Notes: generated by a model not told the origin, from the letters alone. Positions 29,796 to 42,232 are shown, numbered from the stretch's first letter. The stretch is 64,000 nucleotides of DNA from Irpex lacteus (GCA_001986395.2 MQVO02000028.1:186001-250000); one strand, 5' to 3'. A program made the numbers and translations.

Positions 29796-31495
29796 ACGTG
29801 ATGCCCTGGTATAGTAAAAAAAGAGTCATGAGAATTATATCCTACATAATGGAGGATGAAGCAGTCAAAATGGGGCAAAATAAGGGCGCGTCAGAGCAAT
29901 GCGACGCGTAACACAAGAGCGTCGACGTAGTACCCAGTCGGATTCAGCGCGATTGACTCATGCTACGGTCTCAAAGGTCATACATGCTGGGAGAAAGGTA
30001 ATGGAATAGAGAGTAACGCGTCGAAACACGTCAAAAACGCGTCGAAAGAGGGGGCTTTCATAGTACCCTGTCAGATTCAGTGTCCACACCCTCTTCAATC
30101 GCGTTGACAAAACCAAGAAATAATCAAAACATAATAAAAGTCACCAGACTTACTACAATGTGAGGAGTGGCACGAGGGGAGGAGGAGGAAGAGAGATGCG
30201 CAACGTCTATGGCGGTTGAAGATGAGGTCGTCGAAGTACGAAGCGCCGACTCACGCCGCGATCTGAGGTGCGTGCGTACACTTACCGTCTCACGTACACT
30301 ACACTACAATCACGAATGCGCATTATTTAGCTCGTAGAATATTCTTGAATACGCTTTGTCGACGATACAAGATGTCTGTTTAGAATTTTATCAGTCGTAT
30401 CATGCACATGTGCACACTTTTTGCATATTCTGAATGAATACTGAGGTCGAAACTGAACTTCAGTTTCTACAGAAGTAAAGGCGCGACCATCATGAAATAT
30501 GAAGCACGGATGTTGTATAGCTTGCATCGGGAGCACTATACACTGACGTTTCCGTCCTATGTATGCTACATCTAGTTTTCTTTGTGTTCCTGTAATTAAT
30601 CGCACACCATGCCTGTAATTGCTTAAGGCGTGGAATGAGCTTACAGATACTCTACCCGGAATACAAAGCACGTATTTTGTATACCTCGCAGCGAGAGTGC
30701 TCTATACTAATGATTCTGTATAATGCGCGCTATAAGTATCTTTTCCTTCGTGTTCTTACGATCAATCGCGAACGATGTCTGTAACTGCTTACAGCCTTGC
30801 GCATTGTCGTGCAATTGTTCTACAGTGCTCATTCCGATGTCGTGCAATTGTTCTACAGTGCCCGTTTCGTTGTCGTGCAGTTGTTCTACAAATTCTCGAT
30901 GTCTGTAAATAGCACTTTCCTTAGACCTCATACACTTGGACGCATTGCATACACTGAACCATGGTAGAGGGTCATTCAGAGCTTCCTTGCAAGTCGTATC
31001 TAATTGCGTAGTGTTTCGAACTTAGTGTCGACGAGCATGTACTTATATGGCTACAGTTCAGGTGCGTGATTCAACATTTCGGTGGTCTTCTTGCTCATGC
31101 TTACACGCCTTCAAGAATGAATACACGTGCAACTCGCGACCCAAATGATTACAACTGGGAAACCTAACCTGACTTTGCACCATACCTCTATTCCACGACT
31201 AGTGACCATACGCACATCATGATTCCACCAAAACACTTTGTAGCACAAAAAACACAATTATATTGATGCTAACTATGGGCTATCGACGATGTAACACACG
31301 AAGTCCGAAAGAATTTGACAGCGCCACTAAGGAAGTACCACTCGTACGACTGCCTCTTAAGGAAATAAGTGCAAAACTTACATCATGAATAAGGTTAGGG
31401 TTAGAACCTCACACAAGCAAAAAGTAAAAGCGCATAATCACATAACAAGCATACGATAGCGAAAACGATAACAACAGAGCAAAGCAACACAACAA
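29796..31495. other. Non-coding region upstream of the TET/JBP-like gene, with repeats
   Basis: 1.7 kb with no convincing gene. It contains short clustered acgcgtcgaaa-type motifs at about 30017-30050, a diverged direct duplication (about 30473-30640 against 30655-30800), and three 33-bp tandem units (30805-30895). It should include the outer (5') end of the KDZ-B transposon, but I could not identify an inverted repeat matching 12129-12366. Confidence 0.5.
30805..30895. repeat. Three tandem 33-bp units
   Basis: Units start at 30805, 30838 and 30871 with the shared core tgtcgtgcaattgttctaca. The period is a multiple of three and on the - strand encodes an 11-residue repeat VEQLHDN in a small ORF (30707-30931). 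Because of the codon-length period, a small repeat-bearing peptide gene is possible but unproven. Confidence 0.6.
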
Positions 31496-31977
31496 CTACG
31501 GCAAACGCAAGTATCTCTCATCCATCCTACGAACCAACGTAAACGTCCGCACAATTCCATCCTTCTGCGCTTGTGCCCAAGCCTCCTCAGCCTCGTCCCG
31601 CGTATGATACCTACGAAAAACGGCCCCTCGAATGCCCGCTACGAGAGGACCTGCGACAAGCCTGCAATATAAATCAGAAAAAGAAAAAATAGAACACATG
31701 TATATACTCACCACGACGTGTATATTCCAGGCTCTAACGCACGAAAGAGAACACGATACTTGGCATCGGTACGCTCCTCATCACGACGGAGATACCAGGC
31801 AGAGATGGTAATGGGAAGATAATACTCCTTCACAGAACGATCGGGAATATCCTTCAAATCCGGAATAGCACAGTAACAAAGTTCACGAACAACCGACTCC
31901 CATTCGTCGACAGCGACGCGAGGATCGGAGTACGTCTGATAAACGGCCCATGGAAGACCGTCGAGCCGACTGCACAT
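31496..31977 (-). CDS. Small protein with RNase H1-N/viroplasmin-like domain
   Basis: Two exons, 31712-31977 and 31496-31661, joined at GTGAGT...GCAG, giving 143 residues. The first ATG in this frame is at 31977; the frame is open further upstream but without ATG. The C-terminal part has the pattern YRVLFRALEPGIYTSW, then GPLVAGIRGAVFRRYHT and DEAEEAW. This fits the RNase H1 N-terminal/Cauli_VI fold: Y-V-x(n)-PGIYxxW, then a hydrophobic-G-A-F-x-x-F stretch, then xEAexfw. That domain binds RNA-DNA hybrids or dsRNA in RNase H1. No RNase H domain follows. Stand-alone copies occur in mushroom genomes. The exon join falls exactly inside the conserved Trp codon, which supports the model. Confidence 0.7.
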
Positions 31978-32731
31978 GGTTGATGCATCACACACTATAT
32001 ACTGGCCAGACGTGCGTGATGTATCATTCCGGCCTATCTTGCCTTGGGGGCAGGCGGATCGCGGGCGCTGCTGGACCTTTGACAGGATTGCTTACCAATC
32101 CTGCACGGCATCACGGCTGAGTCCGTTTTGGGAGATACCTCACTCGCGCTTGGCTCATTCTCCCATATATAGGAGATTGCTGCATAAAGGGCATGCCCAT
32201 TGAAGCAAAGACGCCAGTATATCCCATTTCGGTCGACGGTCGTTCAATTTGCCTGGTGGCGTATCCTTATTAGGCAGTTATATCTGTACCGACTGCGCTT
32301 CGCATATACTGACTTCGCGCAAGTGAGACTCGCACGGCGCGGCACGTCTAATATACTTGGAGGAGTACATACACATTCTAAATACATATTGTACAACCAG
32401 ATGGCATTGGCACAGTGCATAATTATCGTAATCCTTGGCATTAGTGGTTCTGTGAGGCGGTAAAGGCCTGTGCTTATTCACGGACTGACAAGTGTTTATA
32501 GGATTTGTTAAATCCATAGAGTATCTGGCATCCGTACAAATCGACACATTTTTCCACGTATCTTAGGCTTGCAGAAGGAAGCGAGTGTTCAGCAACATCA
32601 CGTGACTTTGATTTTCACACATACAGTAAGTCCGTCAGCCACCGTAACCCACCAACAGATAAGCACAAGTATAAGTAAACAACGGTAAAATATGTATTAT
32701 ACAGCTACAAAAGATGTGATAGGGACGGTAT
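31978..32731. other. Intergenic region, no gene seen
   Basis: About 750 bp between the viroplasmin-like gene and the KDZ-C stop. It should contain the promoter of the former (toward the left). It begins with the palindromic tgatgcatca motif that recurs near 63793. No coding sequence or RNA recognised. Confidence 0.5.
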
Positions 32732-35700
32732 CTAGTCGTCCGAGATGTATCCGTCTAGCAAGCCCCGAGCTGCGCCCTTCAAAGCTCCATCCTCGTCATC
32801 TGAATCTTCGTTTATGGTGTATAGCCCCCCTTCGAGTCCGTTAAGTACTTCATGCGGCGGTCTTACGTCCGGCTCGATTACCACGCCCGCTGACCAGCTA
32901 CTGCGAAACTGATCAGCGAGCTTGCGACGCAAACGACTCTGCCTGACAGCATAAGCCACCGCGCCTTGTCGAGTGATAGGACACTCTTTTCTCCCCGCCA
33001 ACGCAGCCCGCTGCTCCCACGTCTTCGCTTCCCTCTCTAGAGATTCCAGCACACGTCTTTGCTCCTCGCGCAAGATTACCACTTCTTCAGAAAACCGTAA
33101 CGAGCGGGCACGAGCTCGCAAGAATTCGCCGCGCATAGCTACAGTAGACGTCAGCGGCGGGACCTAAGCAATGTATTATGGGTACGGACCTTCTGTCATT
33201 CCCGAACCTCCTTCTGTTGCATCTGCGCCTTGCCAAATCCATGATAAGGATCGACGACCCTCAGAACGACCTGCACCTTGGCCGTCGAGCCCATTGTCTT
33301 CGTTGAGGCACCTTACATCGGATTTCTTGAGTTCGCGCCACTTGCCAGTCCACTGTCCTCTGCCCACAAGTGCGATCTTTGCATTCCACGCTGCACGATA
33401 CTTCTCGGCTGCAACGACAATCTTCGTTTCGTTGGTTTCGATCTTCGCACGAGCCCGCGTGTTGGGGTCCTGATGTCGAACATTGCGTTCTTTATACCTG
33501 AGCATTTGAGACTTGATATGTAGATGGCAGCGCAGTGTATCGAGAGAGCTTGCTAATTGGCCGTCTCGTAGACGAGTCTCGATCTCAGCTAGTCCGGGTG
33601 TACAAATTGCGCGCTGTTCGGAAGTGAGGGCCGAAGGTAGAAATAGTGGTTGGTCTTCGGGAACGTCGATATCAGTGATGGTGAGCGATGGTCGAGTCTG
33701 AGATGCTAGGCAAGTAGCGATGGCTTGCTGGTACTGTGCCACCAATTGCGGTACAGGAGGTATGTAGATGGCTTGGACCTCTCGAATGCTTGCAATGCGT
33801 GCACGAAGACCTGTGCGTCGTTGCATTGCTTCGACTGTTTGAGCAGGTTTTCCCCTTGCTTCGCGTGGGTGCTTCAGCTTGAACTTGCGCCTGCATGACT
33901 GGGTAAGGTCCACTGGTGACGGTGACGATTTTTGTACTTACTGTTGGTCTTCAAGGTCTAGAAGCATAGACAGTAGAGCGGAAGCGGAGACAGCATGCAA
34001 TGGGATTCCACCGTTCGTTGCACTATGCTGATCATCCTCCGCGGCGAGCTTTGCTCGAACCTCGCTTTCTGAGATACCTGGGTACCTTGTTAGTGTATTG
34101 GCGATGGCCAGTAATGATAAACGAACCTGAAGGTGCGACCTCGTATGGATCTGGTAGTCGTGGATTGGCCTCCCACTCAGTGACGAGCTTCACCCACGAC
34201 TCCACGTTGCCTGGTTGTACATCCGCCTTGAAATCTTCGTATGCCTGCACATAAACCTCCTTCTCATTGACGGCAGCCACCAGACGTTTCCGCAGAAGTT
34301 TGCCTATGAACGTCAACTTGGATAGAGTCCCACTAATTCGATATAACGACGTACCTAGAGAAATCTTCTTTTGATAATTGATAAACCCCATGTTGTCCTC
34401 GACAGCGTCTTGCCTACTACCCGGCCCCATCTCGCGTGTGCTTGACGCGATGGCATCGTTCTTCCACCAGAAACGTTCCACTTCTTCTCCGTCCGTCCGA
34501 CACGACCCAGGAGTGAAGTTGAAGGAGTATTGGCTGTGGTCTTTCTGCTTATGGCCTCGAAAGTGATATTTGGGGATAGCGAAACGTAGCTCTCCCTCTG
34601 GGACCTCGATACGTACATGGTCAGGCAGCTTTTCGAGCCGTTCAAAGAGATGGGGGTGCCACTGGCATACGATATCGTACAATATGACCTTTGGTACGTC
34701 GGATGGCATGTGAGAATATGCGGAGGCAAAGACGTAGTCTACGTTACAAAACCTGCCAGAGCATCAGCACAGTACTGAATCTAAGGACATGTCACTCACC
34801 GTTCTCCCTTCTGTAAGTCGCCTACTCCATTTTGAAGAACGAACCCGTGACGAGCGCAGACTGCTACAGCAACTCCCGTCGTTGCGTAGCCCTTGGACCA
34901 CTTTGTGTTAGCGTGCATCAATGCCGCAAATCCGGTGCATGTACTAATCTAGAGATATCACCTTAGTACTTCACATGGATGACTAATATAATACGCACAT
35001 CTTTCTGTTCTGCCGTGTCTCTCAAATAGCCACGGTACCTCTCGTCATTTACGAAGTATCCTTGCCCAGTTCCCAAAGCAGGATCTCTAGTCTCGTTGGA
35101 GACGGCACGTCGTTTTAGACGAAAGTTGGCATCGATGGCTACGAACAATGTGTATATAAACCTGCACACAAGAGAGCAATTGAGCCGTTTCCGTGAGCAC
35201 AATAAATAGAAATATGACTCACTTCAGAGAGTCATCCACCGTATTCCAATTGTCCGGGATATTGTACCCAGGGCGCGGGCAGGCAATACATTGCACAGAA
35301 AGCTCGCCCTGTTGTGTCCCACGCACACCGCTCATTTTCTGCCCACGCCCTGCCCTTTTGAGACGTTTCAGATACCTCCACAAGCGGACGATCCTCGTCA
35401 AAGGTCTTGAGCGATCCTAGGAATAGTTAGTCGTGGGAGCATGGTAAGTTGAGCGAACATTGTACTTACATAACTTACACCGCTGCCTGTGTTGTCCGTC
35501 AGTTTCTCCAAGGTCATATAGAAGTCGTATAGTGTGGTTTTGCTTTGCAGCGTCAGCACATGAAAGAGCTCTAAGAGCTCGAATGTGCAACAGGTTGAGG
35601 GATCGGTGGTGGTAGCAGGAAATAACTTGAAGCGTAACAGCTGCTGGATACGATTGCCAGAGTCCCGCAGTTGGCCACATTGACAGAACTGAATAGAGAC

Positions 35701-36480
35701 AGGGTGAAGGCCAGTGGTGTGTAGAACGAGAAATGACCGAGGACCGCAGATAGGTGCACGGCATACTTCTCCTGGTGCGTGCCCAAGCTGTATAACAAGG
35801 CCGAGGTCGCAAAGCTGGGCCTTGTCATAGCATGCGCCGTTCCAACTCTAACAAAACATTAGCCACACCGCAAGTGCAATAACCGATAAGACTTACGCGA
35901 ATGCGATGGAAGGGATTGGACCTATGACTGTTCACACAACACGTCCTACAGAGGAGCACATTGGTGAAGCAGTCTTTGCAGTGGTACGTAGGGACCGTCT
36001 TCGCGCCCGGTGGGCATAAAGGACAGCGTTCAATGGTGGTGCCACCTAGCCCCTCATGACGAAGAAGTTCGTGCAGTACCATCTGCAGCTCTGGAACCCA
36101 TTCTTCCATTGAATCATGTTTCTATAACGAAAGTCAGTTCACAAAGTACACGGTTGAGATAATAAAGCTGAAACACTCACCGCAGATGCAAATTGACGGT
36201 GAGTTGGTCCAATCTGCTCATTCTCCACCTCTGGTTCATCGTTCGTAGGCTCTTCCATCTCCGGAAGGCAGGCATCAACGTTCCAGAGGTCGTCAAACTG
36301 AGGGACACGAAGGATCGTGCTATCAGGGGGAGCATAGCACACGTGGTCCCTCCGTCGAACACGACGGCGGTCTTCCGATATCTCGTCCACGTATCCTGTC
36401 GTTGGTATGTAGTTGCCCTCAACTGCTTCAACAGGAATGCGGTAGATGGACGTGGGTGGGGCTTTCCGTTTGCTTGACAT
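32732..36480 (-). CDS. KDZ transposase copy C, apparently intact
   Basis: A third KDZ transposase gene, of a different subfamily from copies A and B. ATG at 36480, stop at 32732-32734, with many short introns. Exon 1 is 36181-36480, exon 2 35897-36121 with the CxC2-type cluster (CPLCPPGAK...CKDCF...CRTCCVNSH), and exon 3 starts at 35847. Catalytic motifs: LYDIVCQ near 34680 and TDGEEVERFWW near 34490. The last exons are about 33176-33913 and 32732-33136, with an acidic C-terminus. All joins that I checked keep frame, and I found no frameshift. No TET/JBP gene or minisatellite accompanies it. Terminal inverted repeats were not identified. Confidence 0.83.
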
Positions 36481-39200
36481 AGTGAGAAGCGGTGTTGGCG
36501 ATGTGAGGTGTTGAGCAATGTGAGAGGTTAGATAGGGGGAAAGGAAGTGGGGGAGTTCCGGAGAGGGAGGGAGGGGGAGAGAGAGAGGGACGGCCCCGGA
36601 ACTACCGGAGCACACGAACAGCATACGGCACGATTTCAGGAAGGTTTGATATGTAATAAGAGGCAATTGGCTACCCTGGGTGGCGGAGTAGCATGTGGCA
36701 CGGTCGATGCACCGCCGTCCTGGGAAGACGGAGGATGTGTACTACTATACTAAGTGCTTGCAACCGTCCAACCTGAATGTTGTTTGACTTACTATGTTGT
36801 TCTTTATGCTCATACTGACTCGTCAGGCCGATAATTTAATGTGGCACAGACGTGTATATGAGGCGCACCACTACAAAACAACGGACAGCGCGATTGATGC
36901 GCCATATCATGCCCTGGTATTGTCGAAACAACAACAGCCATCAGTGCCACTTTCGCCCAAAAGTCTGGAAATCACGCACATGTCACACTTTATGAGCATC
37001 TCCCACACTCTGTCAACGAGTTCAACCGGCGGCGGCAATTGTTGAACGTTACTTGCAGTGTCCACCCAACGCAAGGTAGAACAGCTCAGAGTCTGAGTCG
37101 TCAAGAATACATGTTTTCAGCTAGAGTAGGGTACACACTCATGAGTGAAAGTTGAATCATCAAAAGAGAACAACTTACAGGGCTTTGAAGTACTGCAGGG
37201 CGTTACGCTTGTGGAGTCCTTCATATACGATGTCTTTGTGACGTGTGATTGTTGCAATTATATGAGGCGCCGAGAAGACCATGTTTCAATTACCTAATTT
37301 GGAAAATCGCATTATCTTGCCCAACTGACGTCCTCCTGAGACCTGACGTCACGATTCCGACTTATCTTCATCTCTATTGAAAGCCTAAACAATATAAGTA
37401 GAAAGAATTGAGAAGCTATGTACCTCTACTTACCATAATACCACCGTTGATCCACACCCATTGTTCTTCAACACCCCGACTACAAGCATTCAGCCTACTT
37501 CTGTCGCAGTAAGCTACGTCGTATTTCTCAAGAAACTTGAATCTGTCGTTGCTCATGTTCATAATATTATAGCATGCGCAATATGCTTTGCTACAGGCGT
37601 AGCACGGTTCATTGCTGGTTTGAAGTCCGAGTCGACCTCTGATCTTCTCACTACTAGTCGCATCATCTGAGATCATCGAGTAAGAACACAGCCGTCGTCA
37701 TTGTGGACGGTGTAGATCATATCGACACTGAAGCTCTGGTCAATTATTCGAACATCGCTGCCATTGTGAGCTCAAACATCTGTGTATAGACTGATCAGCC
37801 TTGAGTGATGCAAGATGGAAGGACGCACTTGTTGCAGCAGTCACCGAGTCAAGCGCGATTCTACATACGGTAACGCATATCGGTCAGTGCGTAGCTTGAG
37901 GTGGTACATATATCAGTTTCTGTCTCGAGAACTGCATGTAGCATACCCAAATATGAAAGTCTGCACTGCGCGGGAACACCACGAATTGCGGGATATGATT
38001 GGAGTTATCGTGCAATGAGTGCAGCGCAAGTTTCAGAGCTTCGCCGCTCGATCGTGAACTTGAACGTTAGGCTTTAGTATGATCGAGAATGTGTTAATGC
38101 CTTTCCCTCTGAGTATGTACATGTCAGTACCTGATGTATAACTTTGTTACCTTGGATTGGTCTGTAAAGTGAGCTTTTTGTATATACAGAGAATGCATAT
38201 GATTCTCACTTCGATACCTATACCACTTCCAGTTCTGAGAACGATGCTTTACTGCTCGCATCTATGCTCACGCTCTTCATCGTATTTTAGTCTCCCACTA
38301 CTGTGATACTTTGATGTATTGGTATCCCTACTTTTAAAGCAGTACTATCCCACTGCGACGAACTTCATGTTCAGCTGAATTAATGTTTCAATGCACGGCG
38401 GACGCACCTACACACTGGCATTCGTACGCATCCTGGCACAGACTGACCACTGGCAGTGCACAGTCTTCCCGCTGCCAATAGAAGTAACATGAGCTGTAAG
38501 ATGATTATAGCACATGTCAGTACTCCTCTCGATGTATGATCTTCATGTTATTTTCAGCTCACTCGCTGTAGAACGCACACTGACATACGATGACATAACC
38601 TCTTTAAGGTAGTGAATTGAAATAGGCGCCCAATCACGTTTACATGGCGATCTCAATAAACGGGTTCACACAGCATCATGTGGATACACAGCAACACACA
38701 AATTCTATACGGGGTGCAATACAGATGAATGTAAGCACTACATACTACAGCGTCTATGGGCTATAGTCAACGAGAAGACACAGACAGGAAGACACGGAGC
38801 GGGGCACAGAGGGGGGGAAGGATATCTAGTGTACACATGAAGACACGAGTCGACGAGAGGAAAGAGAGCAGAGACAAGAGCATCGTGTTACGATTCCTGA
38901 GTGTAACGAAGTAGAATCGTCTCAATACGATGTGCTGCATTTACGGCGCTTGTAAGTGACGGATTTCGTTGCCAAACCGTGGGAGTTCTGCTTGTTATCC
39001 TTGTTACTACAGTAATACTTGTGTAACAACAACTGTATTTTGTGAATTGTGAAGTCAAATCTTGCTCATTTCACAAGTTTAGTACACCAAATTGTAGCTA
39101 TCGAGAAGACCTTTCAGATGATAATATAATCCTGAACTAATATGGTCTGTAAGAAAAGATATGGGCTGGATGGCTTTGGATGAGGACTTGAGATTCAAAC
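36481..39200. other. AT-rich gene-poor region, left part
   Basis: 2.7 kb upstream of KDZ-C without a gene that I can support. Short ORFs here have no coding signature. Short purine-rich stretches occur near 36540-36590 and 38790-38880. It may contain the 5' end of the KDZ-C transposon. Confidence 0.5.
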
Positions 39201-39218
39201 TCAGCTAAACTCAGACCA

Positions 39219-39290
39219 AAGCGCCCAAGTGCGCAAGCAACTTGCACCAGCTGCTTCAGAAGGTTGCGGGTTCAATTCCCCCTTGGGTCA
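39219..39290 (+). repeat. tRNA-like, SINE-type remnant (copy 1)
   Basis: Contains a Pol III B-box match, GGTTCAATTCC (39269-39279), preceded by cttcagaaggttgcg and followed by cccccttgggtcaca, resembling the T-arm and 3' half of a tRNA. GCCCAAG (39223-39229) can pair with CTTGGGT (39282-39288) like an acceptor stem. Anticodon and D arms do not fold properly, so it is not a functional tRNA. It is related to an inverted copy at 39575-39635. Confidence 0.55.
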
Positions 39291-39574
39291 CATTTTATAA
39301 CTTGCTCATTTCTGACCATGTGACATTCAAAAAATGCCACAAATTGCGTAAAATAATCACTGAACGTGTTTGTATATTTCTACGAATCAAAATTACATTC
39401 ATACATGTTGATCTACAGCATACCATTAGTGGACAACCAAATCATATCCAATCTCAATGTCACTGGTTCTATATCCTATGTTCAGTAGTAATAAAATGAT
39501 TAATGTATTTACAGATTATATTATCATTTTATCATGTTTTTTGTACTACGTTGTGATAGAGTTTTAGCAAGATA

Positions 39575-39635
39575 AAAAAGTGGCACCGAGGGGATTGGAA
39601 CTTGCAGCCTTCTGAGCTGAGGAGGTACATAATCA
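39575..39635 (-). repeat. tRNA-like, SINE-type remnant (copy 2, inverted)
   Basis: Read on the - strand it gives cagctcagaaggctgcaag, ttccaatcccc and ggtgccac, then a T-rich tail. It aligns over about 60 nt with copy 1, including the sequence after the 3' end (ttttataacttgct against tttttatcttgct). Conservation past the tRNA part indicates a dispersed repeat family, not two independent tRNA genes. Confidence 0.5.
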
Positions 39636-40276
39636 AGTTTAGCTAAAAAGAGCCAAAACTGCGGAAGCAAAATATTTGACCTCCATTATTGGCTAATATC
39701 ATACTAGTAAGCAGATCACAACCCAAAAATGGTAGGTACATGGGCTCCTATTTTATTAAAAGCCTGAAAAGTGGCCACATCAATGTTTCCAGCCCATCAA
39801 ATGGCTAACAGACACCTGCTTCCGCTTCAGATTGCCTAAAAGGGTAATGATGTGAGCTCACCGCCTTTCTGGGCGCTTGGGCGCTTATTTTGTCGTTTTA
39901 CTCCTTTGGAATGATGTCACATGACACAAACATATGCTGCTGTCATAAAGAAAAAATATGTTTTCTGGACCGGATTTTGCCCAGGATTCTGAATCTAATC
40001 TCAGAATTTCAATAGCTGCACTGGTTCAGAAGATATTTGAGCAATATTGAATATATTTCGCATTTTTGAATTTTCCCATGGTTTAATCCACTTGATATAA
40101 GGGTAGCAGTAGTGATACGGGTTAAGAACTTTAGCATCATGATTCTAGCATATATGGCCTGTCTCTATGTCAGTGATTATATGCTGATTTTTGCGCATTT
40201 TTCTGACTCAAAATGAGCTTGCAGCAAAATTATGATGAAAAATACATTAGAAGCCCTATATCTTGTACCAATTATC

Positions 40277-40352
40277 TAAGCACTATTACGAGGAGTTCAG
40301 AACTAGCGCCGTTTTGTGGGCGCTTGCTCTGAACTCCTCGTAATAGTGCTTA
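40277..40352. repeat. 76-nt near-perfect hairpin
   Basis: Arms 40277-40301 and 40328-40352 are perfect 25-nt reverse complements. Inside, after a 3x3 internal loop, agcgcc (40305-40310) pairs with ggcgct (40319-40324) around an 8-nt loop. The two arms end in TA. It could be a minute fold-back element or a precursor-like hairpin for small RNA. Confidence 0.85.
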
Positions 40353-41336
40353 CATGAGCACAAAAGACTGTATCTATGGAGTAAAATGAAAGTTTGAACA
40401 TTCCTTTGCAAGTTTGCAGTATCATGCAGCTTGAACATGACATAATAACAACATGTGTGATGCCATCAAAACATAACCCAATTAAGTAGTAGCTATAGAC
40501 TTTTTTTCAATAAAATCCAAATAACCACTGTATTATGAAAATAACGGTTTTCGCCTCTCAAATAAGTCACAGACATACTGTGCTTTGTCTATGATTACTA
40601 AAAAGGGTAACTGTACATACTCACTGTCTTTTGAAGTATATGGGTGCTTATCTTCACTATTTACTGCTTTAGAATGGTATCATATATCAGAAACATATGT
40701 GAATGTCAAAAAACATATGATATGTTTTTTGGCCAGATTTTGCTCAGAGTTATGAAAATGGACTCAGAATCTTTGTAACTGAAGTCAGTCATGATGGATT
40801 TGACATTTCATTCTTTTCTTTACATAGATCACCATGAAATATAATATAATGCTAATGAGTTTCAAATTCTGTTTCGTTCGCAATCTTGCCTTTCTCCCAC
40901 TTCTTACCTGAGTTTGTTTTCTTTTACCTTTGCCCTTCATATGTTTCTTCCTTATTTCACCTCCACATACTTCTTTCTTTCTACTCGAGTGATCTTTTCA
41001 ACGTGCTTGACTATAATTATTGTCTTTCACCAACCAAAGAAGCACCCCTTTGCATTCTTGATTTATCCAATCATGTTGAAGCTTTCTTCTTTATGTTTTG
41101 CTTGCTTGCATTGTCATGTTGGTCCAGTAGCTTGGTCCAGCTCTTCCTAGGTTTGACGTCAGTTTAAGGCCTCTTCTATTATATTCATTGATTATGGTGT
41201 GTCAACTTTGATAGAGCATCCAGAAATCAGGAATTGTTACTTGCCACTTGATGGCCTTACTCCCCCAAGTATGATTACGGCTTAGTGAACTCAAAAAAAA
41301 AACGAGACCGGAGCATTTTGCCACGCGGTTCCATAC
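40353..41336. other. AT-rich gene-poor region, right part
   Basis: No gene supported. A T/C-rich stretch with an open frame at about 40886-41167 is low-complexity. The region ends at the stop codon of the split viroplasmin-like gene. Confidence 0.5.
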
Positions 41337-42232
41337 TTACATTACGATTCTGACGTCGCTTTCGAAGGCGAGGTAAGCCTCGATGGCGTCTTCCCAGTTC
41401 TGGCAAGGCCAGGCCCAACCTTCCTTGGAGCTCGTCATGGCATCCTGCCATTGTTGTCTAAACAACGGATCAACAAAAGATGAATGGTACGCAAGCAACA
41501 GTAACTCACACGTTTGTGTACACGCTAGGGCGTCGACCGACGATGACAATGAATGCCGGGCCTCTGCGCATGCTACCAAAGACAGAGGGCGGGGCACGGC
41601 TGGCGGCACTCATCTGAGACGACTGGGAAAGAGCGGGAGAGGAGGGGCGTGGAACCGACGCAACAGAGCCACGAGAAGACTCAGGGCGACTGGGCGGAGT
41701 GCAAGGGGACTCCGCGGCAGCCAAACGTCCTCCGCGTGTGCGAGTCGACTCCGCGACACTCGAAGAGGCAAGATCCTTGCCAGACAGATGATACCGAGGT
41801 GTGTCGATGGGGGCAGGGTGGAACCCACGCCTGTCAGACCTGTCAGGAGGGCGGAATGCACGGATGGGAGAAGGCTGCGGCAGAGCGTTCGAAGGAGCCG
41901 TCGATCGAGTGTTGGAGCTGGATTGCTTAGATCGAGCCGTAGTATTGGCTGAGGGAGCTGATGCGGCCGATCCATCATCACGGGCGTTATTAGTCGGTGG
42001 GTGCTCATTTGTTGTGACAGATGCGCGCTCAGTCCTTCCACTAGGAAGAACGCGTGCCGAGGCTGGGGCAGCAGGAGGCGCACGAGGGCCACGAACGCCA
42101 AACAGATTGGCATGAGCCCTCTGCTCGGAAATCGCAGCCCTCGTCAAAGGCTCGTCGTTGCGTCTGAGAAGCTCGGGAATGGTGACGAATCGAGGGAAGA
42201 TGGAGTTGTTTGAGGTTGGACGAGTCACACGT
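41337..42232 (-). pseudogene. Double viroplasmin-like gene, 3' part (split by element 3)
   Basis: Downstream half of the host gene whose upstream half is at 59060-59868. The third exon continues from 42228 to 41510, and the last exon is 41337-41457 (donor GTGAGT, acceptor TTTAG). Across the TSD the frame is continuous, and the five exons sum to 513 residues plus stop. This part encodes a long Ser/Pro/Arg-rich linker. It then has a second RNase H1-N/viroplasmin-like segment (FIVIVGRRPSVYTNV, then WEDAIEAYLAF). The stop TAA overlaps a GTAAGT, so one more exon cannot be excluded. The gene must be inactivated or truncated by the insertion. Confidence 0.75.
42229..42232. repeat. Target-site duplication of element 3, left copy
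   Basis: ACGT directly before the 5' LTR, repeated at 59060-59063 after the 3' LTR. A 4-bp duplication; the fifth base does not match. Confidence 0.85.

Noticed and set aside
30327..30671. 114-residue ORF on the - strand
   Set aside because: Overlaps the diverged direct duplication; no coding bias or recognised motif.
37416..37676. 86-residue Cys-containing ORF
   Set aside because: Isolated in AT-rich DNA; the cysteines do not form a known spacing.
39223..39290. Functional tRNA gene
   Set aside because: The acceptor and T-arm can be drawn, but D and anticodon arms do not form and the T stem has a mismatch.
40886..41167. 93-residue Phe/Leu/Ser-rich ORF
   Set aside because: T/C-rich low-complexity DNA open in two frames; no start context or intron evidence.
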